DNA of 64,000 nucleotides from Mycolicibacterium nivoides (lineage in GTDB: Bacteria > Actinomycetota > Actinomycetes > Mycobacteriales > Mycobacteriaceae): NCBI RefSeq assembly GCF_003855255.1, contig NZ_CP034072.1, positions 4,955,208 through 5,019,207 of the forward strand, in the 5' to 3' direction. The translations under genes were made by a program, and so were the position numbers. Positions 17,243 to 24,812 of the stretch are shown here, one piece after another. Every line of letters begins with the position of its first letter. The stretch's first letter is position 1. A model generated the notes under the pieces. The model saw only the letters and a list, made by a program, of their open reading frames with translations, did no database searches and was not told the origin of the DNA.

Positions 17243-18898
17243 TTGTTGCATCTCACTGCCGATCCGAAGCTCTTGTTGGACGAGTTCAACCTCGACCCCC
17301 AGCGAAGCCTGTTGTTCTCGGCGATCCGGTTGGACTCGCATCCGCTGGTGTCACCGCTCATCGCGACCCGGGGAGACAATCGCCTGCTGCTGGTGCGGCA
17401 GCAGGAGCAGGGCAACGTGCTCTCCGCAGGTGTCCCGGCTCAGCGGGTCCGCTTCTACGCCCCATGGGTCACCATCGACCCTCGCCCGGTAGCCGATATG
17501 CCGGTGGCCGATTCACTCACCGAGCTGGTGGCCGAGCTGGCCCACGCAGAGCAGGTGCGCCTGGCCCACGACGTGGTCTACAGCCATTTCCTCACACTCG
17601 CACAGTCGATCGATGTGACGATCGAGCGCCGCGCGCCGCGGCCTGTGCGCATCCACCAGGTCCGCATCGACGATGTCGCCGCCCGGTTCGCAAAGTGGCG
17701 CGCACACGGTGCCGAAGTAGCATCCCAGTTGGTTTCGGGCATCGCGCATCTCGACGGAATCGAGTCAGAGTTCGGCGCACCCGACACCCGGTTCCGCGGG
17801 CTTGCCTCGATCGCCGCCGAACGATCGATCGGCGCCTGCCTCATCGCCGCACCGCCGAATTTCACCGAGATTACCGGCCTACCCTGCATCCCCGGGGCAG
17901 TGGCGCTGTGGCGACCGGAATCCGACGTCGTGCTGGTCTTCAGCATCGATGCGGGCGATACCACTGAACAGGTCTACGGCTCGGCGATCGGTGAATCGGC
18001 CTCACTCGCTGACGCGGTCGGCGCCAGCACATCCGATCGACGCGTCGGCATCGAGGAAGAATGGGTGTCGGTCGGCCTGGCGCAGGAGCTGATCGACGCC
18101 GGCATCGACCTGGTACCTATATCCGGGGAGCTGGCTCACTGGCGCGACGTACGCGACAACGAAGACCTCCCGTTCCAGCTGATCGCCGCGCGGACAAGCG
18201 TTTACGCCATTGAAGAGGCCCTGGATTGGGCCGACCGTCAAATCACCGCGGGGGTTCAGCTGACCGAACTCGACATCTTCGACCGCTACCTTCGTTACGT
18301 CGACCAGTTCCGCAACGAGAACAGCATCCCCTTCGACGTGGATCCCTATTTCACCAATCTGCACTCCTCGAACCGCATGCTCTTCCCCGGCCCGCCCATC
18401 GACTATCCGATCGACCACAGCACCACATGCATCCAGCTCGACGCCGGGGTTCGGGTCAGCATCGATGGAGTTACCCTTGCGACGTCGGACATGGCCCGGT
18501 CACTACCGCGCACCCCCGAAGCGAAAGAGGCGTACGCGTTCTTCTTCACCGTCGTCCGTGACGGGATCATCGGCCAGCTGCGACCCGGCGTGGTGTGCGA
18601 GAGCGTCCACGAAGGCACCATGCGCTTCCTCGAGCCGCATCTGCCCCGGATGATCGAGATCGGCATGCTCGGAGACGACATCGACTTCAACACCATCTAC
18701 CGCAAGCGCAACGTCGGGCACCTGATGGGTAAGCAGGAGTCCTTCGCCAACGAACTCCGGCCCGGCTACAAGCACACCCTCGACGTCGGCTCCTACGGCG
18801 CTGCGGAAATCCCGTGGCGGTACAACAACGCGGCCATCGGCACCGAAGACATGTGGTACATCGGCCGCGACCGCACCTACGTGCTCACCAGGCGGTGA
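17243..18898 (+). CDS. M24-fold (pita-bread) hydrolase-like protein
   Basis: A 551-residue protein with a creatinase/aminopeptidase P-like layout: a variable N-terminal half and a C-terminal pita-bread domain. Metal-ligand candidates are Asp in CIQLDAGVRV, Asp in ATSDMARSL, His in NVGHLMGKQES, and Glu in YGAAEIPWR and TEDMWYIG. It is longer than usual (about 400-460 residues), the extra sequence lying in the first 300 residues. The start is TTG 17243 with AAGGAA upstream, the only start that keeps the N-terminus. The next gene overlaps its stop. Such enzymes cleave N-terminal X-Pro bonds or C-N bonds of creatine-like compounds. In this operon a C-N hydrolase acting on the imported compound is plausible but unproven. 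Confidence 0.7.
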   Translation: MLHLTADPKLLLDEFNLDPQRSLLFSAIRLDSHPLVSPLIATRGDNRLLLVRQQEQGNVLSAGVPAQRVRFYAPWVTIDPRPVADMPVADSLTELVAELAHAEQVRLAHDVVYSHFLTLAQSIDVTIERRAPRPVRIHQVRIDDVAARFAKWRAHGAEVASQLVSGIAHLDGIESEFGAPDTRFRGLASIAAERSIGACLIAAPPNFTEITGLPCIPGAVALWRPESDVVLVFSIDAGDTTEQVYGSAIGESASLADAVGASTSDRRVGIEEEWVSVGLAQELIDAGIDLVPISGELAHWRDVRDNEDLPFQLIAARTSVYAIEEALDWADRQITAGVQLTELDIFDRYLRYVDQFRNENSIPFDVDPYFTNLHSSNRMLFPGPPIDYPIDHSTTCIQLDAGVRVSIDGVTLATSDMARSLPRTPEAKEAYAFFFTVVRDGIIGQLRPGVVCESVHEGTMRFLEPHLPRMIEIGMLGDDIDFNTIYRKRNVGHLMGKQESFANELRPGYKHTLDVGSYGAAEIPWRYNNAAIGTEDMWYIGRDRTYVLTRR

Positions 18899-19377
18899 CA
18901 GCGGTGAAGAACACGCTGCATGGCAGCCCATACGATCGACTCACCGCGCAGGGCCTGACGTTGCCGAGCTTGGGCGCACCCGCCTTCACCTACGAGGCGA
19001 CCACCCAGCATGCAGACCTGCTGTATGTATCCGGTCAGATCTCCCGCAACCATGACGGCGTGATCCTGAGCGGAACGCTTGAACCCGGCCATGCCCCCGA
19101 AGCCGGTCTCGTGGCGGCACGTGTCGCCGCGCTGAACCTTCTCGCCAGAATCGATCAGGCGGTCGGGCTCGAGCGGGTGAAGCAGATCCTCAAACTCAAT
19201 ATCTGGGTCTCCAGTTCCCGCAACTTCACCGACCAGCCTGCGATCGCCGAAGGCGCATCGCAACTGCTGATCGATGTGCTCGGGGCCGCAGGCGCCCACG
19301 CCAGGACCGCCTTGCCCGCCCAGGTGCTACCCAAAGGCGCCATGATCGAATTGGATGCGATCGTCGCCGTGAAATAG
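18895..19377 (+). CDS. RidA/YjgF-family protein
   Basis: A 160-residue member of the RidA family, which hydrolyses reactive enamines/imines. Family signatures are LLYVSGQISRN near the N-terminus, an internal IDQAVGLERVKQILKLNIWV, and the arginine-containing ARTALPAQVLPKGAMIE. The start is taken as GTG 18895, overlapping the TGA of the M24 gene; GTG 18904 is also possible. It is slightly longer than canonical RidA (about 130 residues), as in the YjgF-like Rid subgroups found in catabolic operons. Its presence suggests an imine intermediate in the pathway. It is the last gene of the operon. Confidence 0.85.
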   Translation: MTAVKNTLHGSPYDRLTAQGLTLPSLGAPAFTYEATTQHADLLYVSGQISRNHDGVILSGTLEPGHAPEAGLVAARVAALNLLARIDQAVGLERVKQILKLNIWVSSSRNFTDQPAIAEGASQLLIDVLGAAGAHARTALPAQVLPKGAMIELDAIVAVK

Positions 19378-19580
19378 CGGGCATCCGCACCCCAATCGCC
19401 TGCAGGGATCCGGCAGTACTCCTCGCCCGACATCGGATGCCAGTTGACGTAGACATCGCAGGTAGAGCCCAAGATCGCGTCGCAACGCGCGAGTTAAATC
19501 AGCGTCGCGTTTCGCTAATCTTCGCTGCAAGTCGACAACAACCCTCGATCGCCAATCACCAGGCCGCCTCAATCACCCAA

Positions 19581-19602
19581 CCAACTAGTTGGGTTGCTAC
19601 AC
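19581..19602 (+). promoter_or_regulatory. Palindrome CCAACTAGTTGG with adjacent -10
   Basis: A perfect 12-bp palindrome (19581-19592) is followed 4 bp later by TACACT (19597-19602), a fair mycobacterial -10, only 7 bp before the oxidoreductase ATG at 19610. The mRNA would be leaderless or nearly so. A repressor bound at the palindrome would block the promoter. TetR-type operators look like this; the ligand regulator is not identified. Confidence 0.4.
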
Positions 19603-19609
19603 TCCTGCG

Positions 19610-20650
19610 ATGCGCACTGGCATCTTCCTGAGTTATGCCGGCGGCTTCAAAGAAGCTGCCGACCAAGTCGTCGAACTGGAGAAGGTGGGCATCGACATCG
19701 CCCTGGTCGCCGAGGCGTACTCCTACGATGCGATCAGCCAGCTCGGCTACCTGGCTGCCAAGACCTCCACCATGGAACTCGGCACAGGCGTGGTCCCGAT
19801 CTACACCCGCACGCCGGCCCTGATGGCCATGAGCGCGGCCGGAGTCGACTACGTGTCCGACGGACGGTTCCGTCTCGGCATCGGCACCTCCGGCCCGCAG
19901 GTGATGGAGGGCTTCCACGGCGTGCCGTTCGACGCGCCGCTGGGCCGCACCCGCGAGGTGGTCGAGATCTGCCGCAAGGTGTGGCGCCGCGAGAACCTGG
20001 ACTACGACGGCAAGTACTACCAGCTGCCGCTGCCCGCCGACCGCGGCACCGGCCTGGGCAAATCGCTGCACCTGATCAATCACCCTGTCCGTGAGCGCAT
20101 TCCGATCACCATCGCCGCGCTGGGTCCGAAGAACGTCGAGCTGACCGCCGAGATCGCCGAGGGCTGGCAACCGGTCTTCTACCTCCCGGAGAAGGCCGAC
20201 GACGTGTGGGGCGACGCCCTGCGGGCCGGGGCCGCCAAGCGCGATCCGTCGCTGGGACCGCTCGACGTCATGGTCAGCGCAAGCCTGGCCATCGGCGACG
20301 ACGTCGACGACCGCCTCGCCTGGGCGAAACCCCAACTGGCGCTGTACATCGGCGGCATGGGCGCGCGCGGGCAGAACTTCTACCACAAGCTGGCCACCCG
20401 GTACGGCTACGGCGAAGTCGCCGACCACATCCAGGACCTGTTCCTGGCCGGCAAGAAGGCCGAGGCCATCGCCGCCGTCCCCGACGACCTGGTGCGCAAC
20501 GTGTCGCTGGTCGGGCCGAAGGGATTCGTCAAAGAGCGGCTCGCCGCCTACGCCGAAGCCGGTGTCACCACGATGCTGGTGCACCCGCTGGCCACCGATA
20601 CCGCCGAGACGGTGAAGTTCTGCGAGGAGCTCGTCTCGCTCACCCAGTAG
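19610..20650 (+). CDS. F420-dependent LLM-class oxidoreductase, Rv3520c-like
   Basis: A 346-residue luciferase-like monooxygenase-fold enzyme very close to the remembered sequence of M. tuberculosis Rv3520c (MRTGIFLSYAGGF, then VVELEKVGIDIALVAEAYSY). Conserved LGTGVVPIYTRTP and LGIGTSGPQV contact the flavin-like F420 cofactor. ATG 19610 is chosen because the family begins MxTGIFLSYAGG; an upstream ATG at 19589 overlaps the promoter elements. The physiological substrate of this branch is unknown. Neighbours give no pathway hint. Confidence 0.88.
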   Translation: MRTGIFLSYAGGFKEAADQVVELEKVGIDIALVAEAYSYDAISQLGYLAAKTSTMELGTGVVPIYTRTPALMAMSAAGVDYVSDGRFRLGIGTSGPQVMEGFHGVPFDAPLGRTREVVEICRKVWRRENLDYDGKYYQLPLPADRGTGLGKSLHLINHPVRERIPITIAALGPKNVELTAEIAEGWQPVFYLPEKADDVWGDALRAGAAKRDPSLGPLDVMVSASLAIGDDVDDRLAWAKPQLALYIGGMGARGQNFYHKLATRYGYGEVADHIQDLFLAGKKAEAIAAVPDDLVRNVSLVGPKGFVKERLAAYAEAGVTTMLVHPLATDTAETVKFCEELVSLTQ

Positions 20651-20792
20651 GGCCGGAGCGCGGGGGCGGGTGGGTACGGCCACCCGTCGCAAAATTTGAC
20701 GGTTCTCAAAATTGCAGTACCCGACTACTCACATCACCTCCCCTGGGACAAGTGACCATCAACGGGTCACACCGCCCCAAGGGAGATGAGAG

Positions 20793-21923
20793 ATGGTTCG
20801 TTCGTACCTCGGCGCCAGTGGTGCTGTCGCAAGCGCAGGCATCGTGGCGTTGGTCCTGGTGGTCGTAACCCCATCGGAAGCCCACGCCGCGAGCATCGAC
20901 ATGCGCGCCGTGCGCGTGACGTCCATCGCGTTTCCCTCGGCGCCGGCGACGACAGCAGCCGAACTCCCGGCCACACCGCCCGACCCGGTCGCGTTCCTCA
21001 CCGAGAACGCCCAGATTCTTTCTGACGGCATCGGGCAGTCGGCCAATCGCGCCACGGTCGCCGTGGTCGGTGAGGTAGTGCTTCCGTTCGTGACCGCGTT
21101 TTTGGCCGTGGCGTCACCAGCCCGGATTCCCACGATTCTCCTTCTGGCACAGGAGTCCTCGGAATCCATCTGGACCGGAACACTGAACACCAAATTCGGA
21201 CTCGACTACGACGAATTCGTCCCCGGCTTCTACATTCCGGCCGACGTCAAGCCCACAGGCAACCCCGGCGACGCCCATGACTACGCATTGCGCCAGATCG
21301 TCGACGGCGCCGTTCTGCCCGCGACGATCGTGGCCGTCAACCAGGTGGCCGCCAACCTCACCGAGGCGGGCGCCCCCGAGGTCATCGAGCAACTGCTGCT
21401 TTCGTCGGAAAAGCTTGGTGCCACAGCTTTTCAGGTAGCGGCCTATGTCCGCGCCTCGGCGGTATCGGCCGTCCAGGAACCCATCATCGCGGCCACCGAG
21501 GGCGGTGACGTCGGTGCCGCCATCCAGGCAGGGGCCACGCAGGTTCAGAAGGCCGTGTTCGGCGACCCGACCGCCGCCGACGCCCACGTCGACCCTTACG
21601 ACGCAACGAGTCCCACTGCTCCGTCGCTGGCGAAGCTGGGCGCGATCGGCTCGGTGACCACCGTCGCGCGCCAGGAAACCGAAAAGATCGCCGGCGCGCT
21701 GGTCCCCTCAAGCAATGTGCGTACTGCGGCCGACGATCAGGTGAGCTTCGGCAACGGACGCACCATCGTCCGCTCCTCGGGCACCGACAGTTCCACTACC
21801 AAGAGCACCGCGAACCCGACCAGGAAGAAGCCGGTGCGCGATGCGATCACCAAGGTGCGCAAGGACATCAGCCACGCCGCCACCCAGGTTCGCGACAACC
21901 TCAAGACGGCGGTGGGCCAGTAG
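20793..21923 (+). CDS. Secreted alanine-rich protein of unknown function
   Basis: A 376-residue protein with an N-terminal signal sequence: hydrophobic VASAGIVALVLVVVTP followed by a likely cleavage after SEAHA (about residue 32). The middle is rich in Ala, Val and Glu with amphipathic helices. The C-terminal 80 residues are polar and basic (NPTRKKPVRDAITKVRKDIS) and end in a helix. There are no cysteines and no recognised domain. This type of exported, Ala-rich protein is common in mycobacteria; I cannot assign a function. It converges with the TetR gene, separated by 12 bp. Confidence 0.65.
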   Translation: MVRSYLGASGAVASAGIVALVLVVVTPSEAHAASIDMRAVRVTSIAFPSAPATTAAELPATPPDPVAFLTENAQILSDGIGQSANRATVAVVGEVVLPFVTAFLAVASPARIPTILLLAQESSESIWTGTLNTKFGLDYDEFVPGFYIPADVKPTGNPGDAHDYALRQIVDGAVLPATIVAVNQVAANLTEAGAPEVIEQLLLSSEKLGATAFQVAAYVRASAVSAVQEPIIAATEGGDVGAAIQAGATQVQKAVFGDPTAADAHVDPYDATSPTAPSLAKLGAIGSVTTVARQETEKIAGALVPSSNVRTAADDQVSFGNGRTIVRSSGTDSSTTKSTANPTRKKPVRDAITKVRKDISHAATQVRDNLKTAVGQ

Positions 21924-21935
21924 GTTTCGCGGCTT

Positions 21936-22592
21936 TCAGGCAGGTGTCTTGGGAGCCGGACGCTTGCCGAGTGTCGCATTCAGGACCAACGATTCGAAAA
22001 GTCGGTTCACGCCGTCCATCTCGTCGGGCTCGGTGACCGCCGCCGCGTGCGCGAAGCCGTCGACAATCGCACCGATCACCCGCGCCACCTGGACCGGGTC
22101 GTACTCTGCGGAGATCCGCCCGGCCCGCTGGCCCGCCACGACAGAGCGGGCCAGCGCGTCGGTCATCCGCGCGCCCTGCTTCGAGTAACCCGCGATCAGC
22201 TCCTGGTGCCGACGGGCGTCGATCGGTGCCGTCGCGACGAAGCCGGCAAGTTCGGGATACTCGCGGTTGATCCGCATCGATTCGGTCAATGCCGCGCGCA
22301 GCAGTTCGTCCATCGAGTGCGGCCCGGCCATGGCCGGTGCGGCACTGGCCAGGATCTTGCCGTAGACGTCATCGCAGACCGCCTCGAACAACTTGTTCTT
22401 CGTCCCGAAGTGGTAGTAAACCGAGCCCGCCGTCACGCCGGCCATCTCAGCGATCAGATTGTTGGTCGCGGGTCCGTAGCCGAATTGCGCAAAGCATCGA
22501 CACGCTGCATCGATGACCCGTTGGCGGGTGTCGCCGCTGTCGATCCCGGCGGGCCGTCCCGGTCCGGTTCTGGCGGTCTTGGGCGCGCTCAT
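21936..22592 (-). CDS. TetR-family transcriptional regulator
   Basis: A 218-residue TetR repressor. The N-terminal HTH covers about residues 20-65 (VIDAACRCFAQFGYGPATNN, then IAEMAGVTAGSVYYHFGTKN), and the rest is the helical ligand domain. ATG 22592 is chosen because the RPAGIDSGDTRQRVIDAA stretch typically follows a short basic arm; the longer open frame to 22910 runs into the neighbouring gene's antisense. It lies 79 bp downstream of the small gene ending at 22672, on the same strand. The regulated gene is not evident. Confidence 0.88.
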   Translation of the reverse strand: MSAPKTARTGPGRPAGIDSGDTRQRVIDAACRCFAQFGYGPATNNLIAEMAGVTAGSVYYHFGTKNKLFEAVCDDVYGKILASAAPAMAGPHSMDELLRAALTESMRINREYPELAGFVATAPIDARRHQELIAGYSKQGARMTDALARSVVAGQRAGRISAEYDPVQVARVIGAIVDGFAHAAAVTEPDEMDGVNRLFESLVLNATLGKRPAPKTPA

Positions 22593-22671
22593 CGGACCAT
22601 CTTGACGCAGAGACACGGGGTCCGGGGTGACCACGTCAGTTGTCAGCGGCGCCCCCGACCAACCGCCGCGC

Positions 22672-23091
22672 CTACTGCCCGATCCACTCCCGGGCCCGCG
22701 CGAGGGTGCCCGCCCGATCAAACGTGTCGGCCTCCCAAGTGGTGGACCGGACATCGCCGCGGTCTCCGTAGCGGCGCATGATGTCGACGTGATGCGGCAG
22801 ACCGATGAACCGCTGCAGTGCTTCTCGGCTCGTCCAGACCGAGATCGACCCGCTGAGACCCGAAGCGGGCAGGCTCCACAACCACAGCCCGACCGCGCCC
22901 GGCATGGCATACCAGCCTTCCCTCATCCGCATCCCGTTGTAGGCGACGCCCGGCAGATGCCGCAGAGAATGCGCGGCATATTCGGTCACGCTCACGACGA
23001 CCGGCCCGTCGTCGGTGGAGGCGGGCCCGGGCATCCAGGAGACGATCAGCGGTCGGACGACGGCTGAGGCGAGGCTGTTGATCGAAGACAT
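22672..23091 (-). CDS. Conserved small protein, monooxygenase-like fold
   Basis: A 139-residue protein. The core (LWLWSLPASGLSGSISVWTS followed by REALQRFIGLPHHVDIMRRY) resembles the dimeric alpha/beta-barrel proteins that include DUF3291-like and antibiotic-biosynthesis monooxygenase relatives. The His-rich LPHHVDIM stretch could bind metal or heme. The start is ATG 23091, preceded by CTAGGAGCG about 10 bases upstream. It diverges from the MocR regulator with only 29 bp between start codons, so it is a likely MocR target. No catalytic residue is certain. Confidence 0.6.
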   Translation of the reverse strand: MSSINSLASAVVRPLIVSWMPGPASTDDGPVVVSVTEYAAHSLRHLPGVAYNGMRMREGWYAMPGAVGLWLWSLPASGLSGSISVWTSREALQRFIGLPHHVDIMRRYGDRGDVRSTTWEADTFDRAGTLARAREWIGQ

Positions 23092-23120
23092 GCCATCACG
23101 ATCGCTCCTAGTATTGGTAT

Positions 23121-24542
23121 ATGTCAGGGTCCAATCGTGGAGGCAATCAGCAGACCAATTTTGCTGATGCCGGATTTCCCCCGGATCTTCTGGTCGCCCT
23201 GGACCGGACGTCACGCGACGGGCTCGCGATGCAGTTGCAACATCAACTCCGCGTGGGGATACAGCAGGGCCGGCTCGCGGCAGGGTCACTCCTACCGCCG
23301 TCCCGCGCGCTGGCAGCACAGCTCGGCGTGGCCCGCAGCGTCGTCGTCGCCGCCTACGAACATCTGGTCGCCGATGGATATCTGTCCGGACGCCAAGGTT
23401 CCGGAACCAGGGTCAAACAGGTTGCCCAACAACCATCTCCGCACGTACGTCGAGCGCGGGATCCGGCCGCGCCGTTGGGCGGCGGCCTGCCCGACGCCGC
23501 ATTGTTTCCGCGTACCGAATGGCTGCGGCACTACCGCAACGCTCTCACCGAGGTGCCCAACGCCCAGCTCGGCTACCCCGGCCCGCTCGGAACTCGCTCG
23601 CTGCGCGAAGCCCTCTCCGATTACCTGGCCCGGGTACGCGGAGTTGCGACCACGCCCGACCGGATGATCGTCACATCGGGCCTCACACAGGGAATCGTGC
23701 TGCTGGCCCGGTCACTGCGGGCACGGGGATGCCAGACCCTCGCCGTCGAGGACCCATGTTTCGGATTTCACCGCGACGCCATCGCACGCGCCGGGCTGCG
23801 CGTGGTGCCGGTACCGGTCGACGAGAACGGGCTCGAGGTCGCGAGATTGGCCGAACTCGACGTCGACGGCGTGCTGGTGACTCCCGCCCACTCGTACCCG
23901 ACCGGTGTCGTCCTCGCCGCGGACCGCAGGGCAGCGCTGATCGAATGGTCCCGCGACCGGAACACGCTGATCATCGAAGACGACTACGACGCCGAATTCC
24001 GTTACGACAGAAGCCCTGTCGGCGCCTTGCAGGGACTCGACCCGGATCACGTAGCCTATGCGGGCTGCGTGAGCAAAACGCTGACTCCCGCCCTACGACT
24101 CGGTTGGATGGCACTGCCGCCCTGGCTGATGGAGTCCGTCGCGGCCGAAAAACTGCACGACGACATGGGCAACTCCGCGCTCGAGCAACTGGCCCTGTCC
24201 CGGTTCATCGGCACCGGAGGGCTGACTCGCCACCTGCGGCGGGTGCGCCCGGTGTATCGCCGGCGACGCGACGCCATGCTCGCGGCGATCAGCGTCTCGA
24301 TGCCCCAGACGCAGCCGACCGGCATCGACGCCGGTCTGCACGTCTACCTTCGGCTGCCGGGCAACTCCGACGAGGACACCGTCGTCGCCACCGCCCGGGA
24401 CCAGGGACTGCGTCTGGACGGTGCCCGCTGGAATTGGTCCGACCCCGATTCAGCACCGCCGGCCCTGGTGATCGGATACGGCGCACTGGGCGAGGCCGCA
24501 ATCCGCGACAGCATCGGCCGGCTCGGGTCGATCCTCACCTGA
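23121..24542 (+). CDS. MocR/PdxR-type GntR-aminotransferase regulator
   Basis: A 473-residue fusion. Residues about 30-100 are a GntR winged helix (GRLAAGSLLPPSRALAAQLG and VARSVVVAAYEHLVADGYLS). Residues 120-470 are a fold-type I aminotransferase domain with the PLP lysine in CVSKTLTPALRLGW and the Asp of IIEDDYDAEF. Such proteins sense pyridoxal phosphate or an amino compound. It diverges from the small gene starting at 23091. No pdxST genes are adjacent, so the regulated pathway is unknown. The mRNA is probably nearly leaderless because the intergenic space is so short. Confidence 0.88.
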   Translation: MSGSNRGGNQQTNFADAGFPPDLLVALDRTSRDGLAMQLQHQLRVGIQQGRLAAGSLLPPSRALAAQLGVARSVVVAAYEHLVADGYLSGRQGSGTRVKQVAQQPSPHVRRARDPAAPLGGGLPDAALFPRTEWLRHYRNALTEVPNAQLGYPGPLGTRSLREALSDYLARVRGVATTPDRMIVTSGLTQGIVLLARSLRARGCQTLAVEDPCFGFHRDAIARAGLRVVPVPVDENGLEVARLAELDVDGVLVTPAHSYPTGVVLAADRRAALIEWSRDRNTLIIEDDYDAEFRYDRSPVGALQGLDPDHVAYAGCVSKTLTPALRLGWMALPPWLMESVAAEKLHDDMGNSALEQLALSRFIGTGGLTRHLRRVRPVYRRRRDAMLAAISVSMPQTQPTGIDAGLHVYLRLPGNSDEDTVVATARDQGLRLDGARWNWSDPDSAPPALVIGYGALGEAAIRDSIGRLGSILT

Positions 24543-24696
24543 TCGACGGGGCATCAGAGCCGCTATCCGCGTCCGCCAAGGGCAGCACGCCGTCGATGGC
24601 GGCCGCCACGACCGAAGCCGCCATCGCATCGCAGCCGAGGAACAGTCCGCGGTTGCCGTGGCCGGCCAGCGCCTCGGCGTCGCGACGCTGAGGGCA
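24538..24696 (-). pseudogene. Possible C-terminal fragment of an FAD oxidoreductase
   Basis: The minus strand reads ALAGHGNRGLFLGCDAMAAS then VVAAAIDGVLPLADADSG before a stop at 24535-24537. A glycine-rich GHGNRG followed by an alpha helix and a Gly/Pro-Leu-Pro-like end is what closes many FAD-dependent oxidoreductases of the DadA/sarcosine oxidase group. No start codon or N-terminal FAD motif is found upstream, so it would be a remnant. The rest of the 24543-24812 gap shows nothing else. Confidence 0.3.
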
Positions 24697-24812
24697 CCGC
24701 CCGATCTCGCGGTGACTGTGCTTCACGTCACACCATGGTCTAACACTCAGGTGTCCGCTCCGGCGCCGAAAGTCCCACTGGCAGGGATCGAAATCCGATT
24801 CGGCAGGGGTGT

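Noticed and set aside
20666..20684. GGGTGG/CCACCC stem after the F420 oxidoreductase as terminator
   Set aside because: Only six base pairs with a short loop and no T-run; too weak to call.
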